The notes beneath the pieces were generated by a model that worked only from the letters and a program-made list of their open reading frames with translations, did not search any database and was not told the DNA's origin. Below, in pieces: positions 49,347-56,274 of a stretch of 64,000 bases of DNA; position 1 is the stretch's first letter; the number at the start of each line of letters is the position of its first letter. The stretch comes from Mycobacterium helveticum (lineage in GTDB: Bacteria; Actinomycetota; Actinomycetes; Mycobacteriales; Mycobacteriaceae). The stretch lies in the NCBI RefSeq assembly GCF_007714205.1, contig NZ_VMQU01000001.1, positions 40,954 through 104,953 on the forward strand, in the 5' to 3' direction. The translations under genes were made by a program, and so were the position numbers.

Positions 49347-49862
49347 TCATAACGAGTTCGAGTCCGTGGCGCGTTCTGATGATGCCAGGCGCCGGTCGAT
49401 CCGGGCGTCGAGACTGGCGGAACCGGCTCCGACGCACACGAGAAAAAGCAACATGCCGGCTAGCAGCCACTCCGACGAATAAAACAAGTTACTCAGGAAG
49501 CTCCACACGCTCGCATACTTTTCCGCCAGACCGGGGCCGATATCCGTCAATAAGGCGCCGACCATGTCCAGCGCCAAAAGAAGAGACATCGCTCGCGTCG
49601 CCAGCCCGAGCATCAGTGCTACGCCACCAACAAGTTCGATGATTGCCACGGCAGGGGCAGCCACCGGCGCACCCGGAATTCCAAGGCCATTGAACATCGC
49701 GGTGAACTTGCCGAGGTCCCCGAGCTTTCCCACTGCCCCGCTGAAAAACATGAAACCAATGCTGAGCCGCAGGAATAAATTGGCCAGCCAGTCGAACTTA
49801 TGGAGTGAATCAGCAAGCCGGCCATAAGCCGAGTGATAGCGGGCGGGCGATCGACGGATCAT
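49347..49862 (-). CDS. DoxX-family membrane protein
   Basis: A 171-residue protein with four membrane spans: LFLRLSIGFMFFSGAVGKLG, VAAPAVAIIELVGGVALMLG, AMSLLLALDMVGALL and WLLAGMLLFLVCVG. The pattern is DoxX/DoxD, found in some quinone oxidases and in mycobacterial membrane oxidoreductase complexes. ATG 49862 has AGGAG seven bases upstream, although the same frame is open 58 codons further through an SDR relic. Its function here is unknown; it is the last gene of the hydrolase operon direction. Confidence 0.82.
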   Translation of the reverse strand: MIRRSPARYHSAYGRLADSLHKFDWLANLFLRLSIGFMFFSGAVGKLGDLGKFTAMFNGLGIPGAPVAAPAVAIIELVGGVALMLGLATRAMSLLLALDMVGALLTDIGPGLAEKYASVWSFLSNLFYSSEWLLAGMLLFLVCVGAGSASLDARIDRRLASSERATDSNSL

Positions 49863-49928
49863 GAGGTAGCTCCTGCGGTCGGTAGGTCGGGGCAGTCGGC
49901 GGTTTTGGTCGAATGTACTTCTGACCAT

Positions 49929-50174
49929 CGCAGCGCGTTCCATTGCGTTCGAGGCGAGGGCTCGCACGCTGTTGATCTGGCTGAAGTCGGTGGCGAGGAA
50001 ATCGGCCTGCTCGCCGGCGCTGCGAATCGTTGTCACTGCACAGTCGCCACACGTCTAGTCGCGGCCGCTGACCAGCGCGCGCGCATCGCCGAACAACTCG
50101 CCGCGGACCGCCTGTCCGATACTACGTGTGCTGCCCGTGACGAGAGTTGTGTGACGGAGGAAATCCTCAGACAT
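49929..50174 (-). pseudogene. SDR N-terminal relic with in-frame nonsense codon
   Basis: From ATG 50174 (with AAGGAG before it) the frame encodes a short-chain dehydrogenase start: HTTLVTGSTRSIGQAVRGEL and ALVSGRD. An in-frame TAG follows (50055-50057). The same frame then resumes as TTIRSAGEQADFLATDFSQI and NSVRALASNAMERAA, the expected next SDR part. The catalytic region is absent and the doxX gene follows. The gene is inactivated by a nonsense change and by 3' truncation. Confidence 0.75.
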
Positions 50175-50261
50175 GCTGGGCTCCTTATGAATTAAATTCG
50201 CCCAAGGCGATGGTGACGAGTGGGGCCGGCCCCGCACCGGCACACGAGCAAGTGCGTGTTC

Positions 50262-50645
50262 TCATTCTCGTGCTTGGGCGATCGCGAGGGTGTCGATGTA
50301 TTGGCGGAATCGGGCGATCCTGCCGTCGTTGACGTTCCAGATGTGGGCGTAGCCGGCGTCGGCGTGTTTTGCGGTTGTTTTGTGGGTGCAGGTGAAGCGG
50401 CCCAGGGAGACCACGGTGGCTCCGTCGGCGATGAATTCGGTGGGGGACAGGGTGAAGCTGGCCCATTCGGCGACTAGCGGGATGAGCATTCCCTCGGCGA
50501 CGTGTTGGGGTCCGCGATCCTTGATGGCGAAGTCGAGCATGGTGATCCATTCGATGTCGTCGGTCATCAGGTTCATCGCTCGGTCGATGTCGCCGGCACT
50601 GAGCGCGGCGTAGAAGTCCTGGACGGTCTCGGTTGGGGTGGGCAT
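50262..50645 (-). CDS. NTF2/SnoaL-like protein
   Basis: A 127-residue cone-fold protein: TVQDFYAALSAGDIDRAMNL, then MTDDIEWITMLDF, FIADGATVVSLGRFT and YAHIWNVNDGRIARFRQYID. This is the standard pattern of SnoaL-like small enzymes or binding proteins. ATG 50645 follows AGGAG. It lies downstream of two alpha/beta hydrolase genes on the same strand and is probably in their operon. The ligand is unknown. Confidence 0.85.
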   Translation of the reverse strand: MPTPTETVQDFYAALSAGDIDRAMNLMTDDIEWITMLDFAIKDRGPQHVAEGMLIPLVAEWASFTLSPTEFIADGATVVSLGRFTCTHKTTAKHADAGYAHIWNVNDGRIARFRQYIDTLAIAQARE

Positions 50646-50754
50646 GTGGAGTCTCCTGCGAGTTGGGTTGGTGCGCACTTGGTTTCGGGTGGTCGGTTCT
50701 GTTCAGAAGGTGCTTATGACCATCCCATGATCGTGAGTCGTCTTTTTTCGCGGT

Positions 50755-51441
50755 TCATTTGGAGTGGTTCGCGGCGGCGAGCAGTATCTCGGTGACGCGG
50801 TCGGGGTGGGTCAGCATGGGCAGGTGGTCGGCATCGACCGCGTGGATGGTTGCGTTCATCCGGGTAGCGACGAAGTGTTGGGTTTCTGCGGCGATCATGC
50901 GGTCGTTTTCGGCGATGAGGAACCAGCTCGGGCGGTCTTTCCAGGCGGGCCGTGGAGCGGGTGCGGTGATGCACAGTGGCGAGAGGGGTCGCTGGACTGC
51001 GGCGAGCATGGCGTGTTGTTCTGAGGTGGCGTCTTGCGCGAATGCTGCTGCGAAAGCGCCGTGCGGCAACCAAATTAGGCCGTGACTATCTGGCTCCAGG
51101 GCGGGGGCGAGACGATGGGCAGGGGCGCGGTGAAACAGGCTGGCTACTGTTTCACCTTCGTCGGGTGCGATCGCGGCGACGTAGACTAAAGCCGTCACCG
51201 AATCGGTATTGGCCGCTCCGATAACCGCGCCGGCGTAAGCGTGACCGCCCAGAACGGTTGGCCCTTGGATGCGCTCGAGAACTCGGTTGAGCGCTGCGGT
51301 GTCCTCGCTGAACGATGTCAGTGGTAGTGGTGCTGCGATGACGTTGTGGCCGCGCTGCTGTAGCTGATGGATGACTGGCGCCCAGCTGGAGCTGTCTGCC
51401 CACGCCGCGTGGACCAAGACGAAGGTTGTGTCGGTTGTCAT
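50755..51441 (-). CDS. Alpha/beta hydrolase with Ala at the nucleophile position
   Basis: A 228-residue alpha/beta hydrolase: FVLVHAAWADSSSWAPVIHQ (oxyanion region), nucleophile elbow LGGHAYAGAVIG, acid-loop region FLIAENDRMIAAETQ and C-terminal His in DADHLPMLTHPD. The elbow reads GHAYAG, where GHSYxG is expected, so the serine is replaced by alanine. Similar proteins may be common in this subfamily, so it may be a non-hydrolytic member rather than a mutant. It overlaps the upstream hydrolase gene by four bases. Confidence 0.85.
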   Translation of the reverse strand: MTTDTTFVLVHAAWADSSSWAPVIHQLQQRGHNVIAAPLPLTSFSEDTAALNRVLERIQGPTVLGGHAYAGAVIGAANTDSVTALVYVAAIAPDEGETVASLFHRAPAHRLAPALEPDSHGLIWLPHGAFAAAFAQDATSEQHAMLAAVQRPLSPLCITAPAPRPAWKDRPSWFLIAENDRMIAAETQHFVATRMNATIHAVDADHLPMLTHPDRVTEILLAAANHSK

Positions 51442-52301
51442 CGGGATTTCGCTCCGAAGGTGGTGGTCATGAGTTTGTTGATGTGGGTGGCGATTTCGTC
51501 GAGTTCTTCTTCCAGCGCGAAGTGGCCGGTTTCTAGCAGGACTACTTCGGCGTCGGGCACGTCGTTGCGGTAGGCGTGGGCGCCGGCTGGGATGAAGAAC
51601 GGGTCATTGGCGCCCCAGATCGCCAGCAGTGCTGGCTGGCGGCGGCGCAGCCACGCCTGCCATTGTGGGTAGCGGGGCGGGTTGTGTTGGTAGTCCCACA
51701 GCAGGGCCTTCATGTAGACGGCGCGGCCGGGACGATCCAGCACGAGCTGGTCGGCCAGTGCCTGTTCGGGGTCGATGTGTTCGGGGTCGCGGGCACCGGC
51801 CTGCCACTGATGTTGAGTGCCGGCCAGGCTGACGAACCAGTCGACGGTGGCCTCGCCGGCATCTTTGTCGGCCCACCACTGTGCTAACGCGGCGACGCCT
51901 GGTCCGAAACCGTCGGTGTAGGCGTTGCCGCTTTGGGTGATGATGGCGCGGACCCGCTCGTCGTGGTCGAGGGCGATACGGAATCCGACCGGTGCACCGA
52001 AGTCGAACATGTAGACGGCGTACTCGCTGATGCCGAGCGCGTCGATGGTGGCGCCGGTGACCGCTGCGAGGTTGTCGAAGGTGGGCTCACCGGGCAACGG
52101 GTCGGAAGAACCGAAGCCGGGGTAGTCGATCGCCACAACATGCCAGTGGGTGGACATCTGCTCGATGAGCCGCACATACGCTCGGGTGCTCGACGGATAT
52201 CCGGGTAACAGCACCAGGGTCGGTCGTGATCGATCACCGGACTCGCGAACAAAGACCCCCAGACCGTCGACATCGATCCTCTTATGCCTGATGACACCCA
52301 T
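51438..52301 (-). CDS. Alpha/beta hydrolase with Asp nucleophile (epoxide hydrolase/dehalogenase type)
   Basis: A 287-residue alpha/beta hydrolase. The oxyanion region is LVLLPGYPSSTRAY, the nucleophile elbow is YMFDFGAPVGFRIA with Asp in the nucleophile place, and the C-terminal His lies in ETGHFALEEE. Asp nucleophiles occur in epoxide hydrolases and haloalkane dehalogenases. It is the first gene of an operon (hydrolases, NTF2-like protein, SDR relic, doxX) divergent from a CGNR regulator. The start is ATG 52301. Confidence 0.85.
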   Translation of the reverse strand: MGVIRHKRIDVDGLGVFVRESGDRSRPTLVLLPGYPSSTRAYVRLIEQMSTHWHVVAIDYPGFGSSDPLPGEPTFDNLAAVTGATIDALGISEYAVYMFDFGAPVGFRIALDHDERVRAIITQSGNAYTDGFGPGVAALAQWWADKDAGEATVDWFVSLAGTQHQWQAGARDPEHIDPEQALADQLVLDRPGRAVYMKALLWDYQHNPPRYPQWQAWLRRRQPALLAIWGANDPFFIPAGAHAYRNDVPDAEVVLLETGHFALEEELDEIATHINKLMTTTFGAKSR

Positions 52302-52435
52302 CGCAACTCTCGCTCTCTGTCAACTCTGTGTAACCGGTGAAAAGACCTGTTAAAGGTTACGCATGCGCTTGTTAACCTGTCAACATGTAGCTGAGCGGTT
52401 ACCAGTGCTGCGGTGATCCGCGGGGGAGGTGAGGC
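52266..52435. repeat. Divergent promoter segment, copy A of a diverged duplication
   Basis: This segment (hydrolase start, spacer, CGNR ribosome binding site) aligns along its whole length with 53996-54165. Shared landmarks in order are CGTCGACATCGATCCT, TGTAACCGGTGAAAA, TGTCAACA and GGTGAGGC. It links the intact hydrolase operon to a relic one. Confidence 0.7.
52354..52383 (-). promoter_or_regulatory. Promoter of the hydrolase operon
   Basis: Read on the minus strand, TTGACA (52383-52378) is followed after 18 bases by TAACCT (52359-52354). The paralogous segment at 54083-54111 keeps TTGACA-17-TAACTA, so the elements are conserved between the copies. Repeats of TGTTAA around the -10 may be the CGNR-protein site. 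Confidence 0.6.
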
Positions 52436-52437
52436 TG

Positions 52438-53040
52438 ATGGAGCCGCTCGATGTCATCGTCGGCCTCGCAGGAGACCCGGCCCTGGAACTGCTGAACAGC
52501 CGGGCCACGCCTTACCCGGGTGCAGAGCCGATCGAATTGATCGCAGACGGGGCCAGTTATTTACTATGGCTCTTGCGCACAGGACTGATCGACCAAGAAG
52601 ACCTCGCAGTGCTCCAAGATCTGTTCAGTGCCGATCAACTCGACGCTGCCGCCGCGGATGCGCGCACTCTTCGCGAGACGTTACGGCCGCTTCTGTTGGC
52701 TTGGACCGGCGAAAAGCCGGTGCCGTTCCCAGTTGATGTGATTGACGAGCTGAATGCGCTGCTGGCGCAGGATCGGCGCTACACCCAGCTCAACCCCGAC
52801 AATGACACGCTCGCGCTGCATGAGCGGCGGTACTGGGAACGGCCCACACAGCTTTTGACCGTGTCCGCACAAGCCTGGGCGCACCTGCTCGCCGAAGGCG
52901 ACCCGACCCTGATTCGGCAATGCCCTGGCTGCACCGTGATTTTCTACGACCGCACCAAAGCCCACCGCCGACGCTGGTGTTCTATGGCACTCTGCGGCAA
53001 CCGCGCCAAAGTGCGACGCCACCGAACATCCGCCGGCTGA
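52438..53040 (+). CDS. CGNR zinc-finger transcriptional regulator
   Basis: A 200-residue protein of the ABATE/CGNR family. The N-terminal stress-induced ABATE domain fills residues about 1-140. The C-terminal zinc finger reads CPGCTVIFYDRTKAHRRRWC, followed by SMALCGNRAKVRRHR with the namesake CGNR. ATG 52438 has GGGGGAGG eight bases before it. It is divergent from the hydrolase operon and probably controls it; the inducer is unknown. Confidence 0.92.
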   Translation: MEPLDVIVGLAGDPALELLNSRATPYPGAEPIELIADGASYLLWLLRTGLIDQEDLAVLQDLFSADQLDAAAADARTLRETLRPLLLAWTGEKPVPFPVDVIDELNALLAQDRRYTQLNPDNDTLALHERRYWERPTQLLTVSAQAWAHLLAEGDPTLIRQCPGCTVIFYDRTKAHRRRWCSMALCGNRAKVRRHRTSAG

Positions 53041-53097
53041 GAGACGAACCAGGAAACCTGAATCATCGACGTCGGCGGGCCGATCGTCACCTGTGGA

Positions 53098-53814
53098 TTA
53101 GGTGAGATGCTGGCCGCCATCGACTTTGAGCGTCACACCGGTCACAAATGTGTTGGTCATCGCGAAAAGCGCGGCGTCGGCCACATCCTCGGCTGTCCCT
53201 ATTCGGTGCGCCAAGTTGGTGCGGCTGACGTTCTCGAAGTGGTCGCGCTTGCCCTGCTCGTCCAGCGAATCCCACGCGCCGGAGTCAATGACACCCGGAG
53301 AGATCGCGTTGACCCGGATCGGTGCAACCTCGACCGCCAGCGAGCGCGTCAAAAAGTCGACCGCACCGTCGGTGATGGACACCCCGAGAAAACCGACGTT
53401 GATTTTGAACGCGGGAAACCCCCAAAAAAGGACGAACGACCCGCCCCGATTGATCTGTGCTGCGAAATATTTCGTCAGCATCAGCGGACCAATCACCTTC
53501 GTGTCAAAGGATTTCAGCAGACTCGCGCGCTCCAATTCATCGAGTCTTCCCCGTGCGCGGGCCGAGACCGCCGACACGACATGGTCAACAGGACCCAATC
53601 GTTGCGCAAGTGCCGCAATCGACGAATCGGCGGTAACGTCAACCACCTCGGCATCAATGCCCGTGTCGTGGTAGGCGGCTGCCAATCGGGCCTTATCGCG
53701 GCCGGCGACAACGACTCGAGCGCCCTGGGATCGGGCTAAAATCGTGACAGCACGCGCAATTCCATTCCCTTGTCCGACCACAACAACGGTCTTACCTTGC
53801 AACGCTTCGCCCAT
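53098..53814 (-). CDS. SDR-fold protein lacking the catalytic Tyr/Lys
   Basis: A 238-residue SDR: TVVVVGQGNGIARAVTILAR (altered glycine loop), VVAGRDKARL and PIRVNAISPGVIDSGAWDSL are clear. Where YxxxK is expected, the sequence reads GVSITDGAVDFLTRSLAVEV, so Tyr is replaced by Val and Lys by Asp. The product is likely a non-canonical or inactive SDR with a retained fold. Its start is ATG 53814, next to a relic hydrolase whose promoter may now drive this gene. Confidence 0.85.
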   Translation of the reverse strand: MGEALQGKTVVVVGQGNGIARAVTILARSQGARVVVAGRDKARLAAAYHDTGIDAEVVDVTADSSIAALAQRLGPVDHVVSAVSARARGRLDELERASLLKSFDTKVIGPLMLTKYFAAQINRGGSFVLFWGFPAFKINVGFLGVSITDGAVDFLTRSLAVEVAPIRVNAISPGVIDSGAWDSLDEQGKRDHFENVSRTNLAHRIGTAEDVADAALFAMTNTFVTGVTLKVDGGQHLT

Positions 53815-53824
53815 TGCCTAGATC

Positions 53825-54032
53825 CTCGGTTCTGCTGCGCCGTGTCGCTTGCGGTGTGTTGTGTTGTTGAGGAAGTCATCGACGAGCTGGCGATCTCGCC
53901 GGTAGCCGTGGCCAACGCCAAGTGGCCCGTGCTCGACGATCATGGGAACCCGTGAAGGAGCAGGATCGTCGGCGTGTGGGCGGGCCCGGCGTCCCCGTCG
54001 ACATCGATCCTGCTGTGGTTGATGGCACCCAG
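53825..54032 (-). pseudogene. Alpha/beta hydrolase relic with lost start and internal deletion
   Basis: It aligns with the intact hydrolase at 51438-52301. The start is CTG where that gene has ATG; then GAINHSRIDVDG and PTILLLHGFP match the N-terminus. A TGA follows at once, and in the same frame STGHLALATATGEIASSSM matches the intact C-terminus (ETGHFALEEELDEIATHIN). The middle, with the nucleophile, is deleted. The upstream promoter copy remains recognizable. Confidence 0.7.
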
Positions 54033-54165
54033 CGCACCCGCACTCCCTGTACACCACTGTAACCGGTGAAAACACGCTTTAATAGTTATGCACTGGCCTG
54101 TCGACTGTCAACACCTGACCGAGGGCTGGGAAAATAATTCGGTCGATCAGCGGGGCAGGTGAGGC
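53996..54165. repeat. Divergent promoter segment, copy B of a diverged duplication
   Basis: It is the second copy of the segment at 52266-52435, with conserved TTGACA (54111-54106) and TAACTA (54088-54083) on the minus strand and GGGGCAGGTGAGGC at the end where the CGNR start would be. No CGNR gene follows; the sequence changes to a 13E12 fragment instead. Confidence 0.65.
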
Positions 54166-54260
54166 GCGCCAACTCAAACTTGGGCGGATGCTCGACACCG
54201 TGCCCGGGCGGCTCACCTTGGCTCCTCGGTCAGCGCCACAGCTGGTTGTCTCCGGCCCCG

Positions 54261-54443
54261 GCTGCCCCTACCATCACCGGCTACACCACCAAGGCCTGAT
54301 CACCATCACCGGACCCGCCGACGCCCGCACCGACAGCACCGGGCGGCCACTGCGCCCGGGCTCACTGGCCCATCCCCCCCGTCCACGCCCAACGATGGTG
54401 GTGCGACCCCTTCCAGCCCCAGCCACCACCACCGGACAACTAG
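54261..54443 (+). pseudogene. 13E12-family (DUF222/HNH) protein, C-terminal relic with frameshift
   Basis: The peptide GCPYHHRLHHQGLITITGPA and TDSTGRPLRPGSLAHPP match the HNH end of mycobacterial 13E12 repeat-family proteins. The expected tail WWCDPFQPQPPPPDN and TAG (54441-54443) occur in a neighbouring frame, so one frameshift lies near 54390. The rest of the gene is missing. 13E12 genes are known sites of integration in mycobacteria, and this relic marks the right edge of the island. Confidence 0.75.
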
Positions 54444-54501
54444 ACCTGTCGACGGCGCATCGCAACCGAAAAGATTTGCCGGACAAGGGAACCGTAGCCG
54501 G

Positions 54502-56199
54502 CTACGGCGAGGGGTGCGGCGTCCCGGTCAGGATGGTGTCGAGCGCGCTGGCGACGGTGAGGAATTCGACACCGCCGGCGAGCGTGCCCAGGCCCACATC
54601 GGCGGCGATGGGCTGGCCGATCGCGTTGGCGAGGCCCTGGAGCGGCTGGCCGTTGATCGCCTGCGTGATCCCGTTGAGGAACAGGTTGGCGTCGTAGGAC
54701 GGCAGCGTGACGACCAGGGCCGTCGCGATGTCGGCGGTCGGCAGCAGCGTCGCGTAGGCGGTCGAGACGTCGGAGGCGAGGGCGTTGGCGAATCCGGTGT
54801 TGGCGTTTTCGAGGCCCGAGATCGCGCCGTCGAGCGCCGACGTCAGCGAGATGCCCGTCGGCACGGCCGGCGGTGCGCCGCCCAGGCTCGCCAGCGCCGG
54901 CGCCGACAGGCTCAGCGACGGCAGCCCCTGCGCGCTCAAATCGCTTCCGGCGGCCAGGATTCCCTGGTAGGCGCCGCTGAGCAGGTCGGGGCCCAGGGCC
55001 AGGGTGGCGTTGAGCGGCGGTAACACCCCGAACGGCGTGGTGACGTTGGCGTAGCCGGTCGAGTAGCCGTAGTTGGGGTCGCCGTAGCCCCAGTTGACCA
55101 GATACCTCAAATCCGGCTGCAGCAGGTCGGCCAGCGGGTTGCCGATGCCCGGGATCAAGCGCAGCGGGTCCAGCAGCGGCAGGTTGTGGGTGGGGATCAT
55201 GTAGTAGGTGGAGCCGCCGTCGTAGCCCGGCGACACCGGGAGAGTGATGGCCTGCGAGATCTGGGTCGCCGGGATCGTCAGGTACGTGCCGTGCACGAAC
55301 GCGATGCCCGCGAAGGCGTTGAGGTCGGCCAGGATGTCGATCGGGTACTGCGGGAAGTCGGCGAAGCCGTCGTATTCCAGCGTGTAGTTGTAGATCGAGT
55401 ACCCGGTGTTCGAGGCCATCCCGCCATAGAAGGGGATGCCGAGACTGGGCAGGTCGAGGCCGGGGAAGCGGGCGAGCATGCCGCCGTTGGGGGTCATCTC
55501 GTTGCCGACGAGCACGAAGCTCACGTCCGACGTCGGCACGTGGGCGGCAACGAGATTCGGCAGCTCCAGCGCGGCCAGGATGGCGCCCTGCGAGTAGCCG
55601 AAGACGGTGACGGGCTGGGTCGGCGCATTGGGCCCGGTGAGCGCGTTGTTGAGGATCGTCAGGCCCCGGTCCACCGAGATGTTCAGGGTCAGGTCCTTGA
55701 TCCCGGTGATCGGGTACAGGCCCTCGGGGGTGAACAGGCCCTGGATGTTGCTCGTGGTGAAGTTGCGGGAGACGTAGTTGCCGTACGCGGTGGCGATGTA
55801 CTTGGCGTCGGGGATCGGCACGCCGCTGGCGCCCAGGATCAGCGCGGTCTGCACCGGTGTGGTGCTGGTGGCCAGCGCCGTGGTGCCCGCCGTGCCGGAC
55901 GCGCCGAGGGCAGTGGCCGCCGCGGATTCGGTTGCCGCGTAGGCGGTTGCGGCGCCGGTCAGCGCCCGGGCGAACGCGTCGTGGAAACTCTGCGCCTGCC
56001 GCAGCAGCGCCTGGTATTCCTGGGCGTACGCGTTGAACAGGTTCGCGGTGGCCGCCGACACCTCGTCGGCGGCCGCGGCCTGCAGGCCGGTCGTCGCGCC
56101 CGCCGCGCCGGCGTTGGCTGCCCCGATCGCCGACCCGATTCCGGAGACGTCGGCGACCGCCGTCGCGATCGCCTGCGGCTGGGCGAAGACAAACGGCAT
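54502..56199 (-). CDS. PE protein with PE-PPE serine-hydrolase domain
   Basis: A 565-residue protein. Residues 1-95 form the PE domain (MPFVFAQPQAIATAVADVSG; YxxxD/E-like EYQALLRQAQSFHDAF). A PE-PPE alpha/beta-hydrolase domain covers about residues 150-380, with nucleophile Ser in VFGYSQGAILAAL and conserved [15 protein letters not shown]. The C-terminal region is Ala/Gly/Leu-rich. ESX-dependent export to the cell surface and esterase activity are inferred from the family. It pairs with the next PE gene, as Rv0151c-Rv0152c do. Confidence 0.92.
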   Translation of the reverse strand: MPFVFAQPQAIATAVADVSGIGSAIGAANAGAAGATTGLQAAAADEVSAATANLFNAYAQEYQALLRQAQSFHDAFARALTGAATAYAATESAAATALGASGTAGTTALATSTTPVQTALILGASGVPIPDAKYIATAYGNYVSRNFTTSNIQGLFTPEGLYPITGIKDLTLNISVDRGLTILNNALTGPNAPTQPVTVFGYSQGAILAALELPNLVAAHVPTSDVSFVLVGNEMTPNGGMLARFPGLDLPSLGIPFYGGMASNTGYSIYNYTLEYDGFADFPQYPIDILADLNAFAGIAFVHGTYLTIPATQISQAITLPVSPGYDGGSTYYMIPTHNLPLLDPLRLIPGIGNPLADLLQPDLRYLVNWGYGDPNYGYSTGYANVTTPFGVLPPLNATLALGPDLLSGAYQGILAAGSDLSAQGLPSLSLSAPALASLGGAPPAVPTGISLTSALDGAISGLENANTGFANALASDVSTAYATLLPTADIATALVVTLPSYDANLFLNGITQAINGQPLQGLANAIGQPIAADVGLGTLAGGVEFLTVASALDTILTGTPHPSP

Positions 56200-56274
56200 C
56201 GGGTCACCCTATCTGCGGTCGGACGGTGTCGAGGCGGTTTTGTTTGCCGCTCAAAGCTTTTCGGTGCGGGCCGG

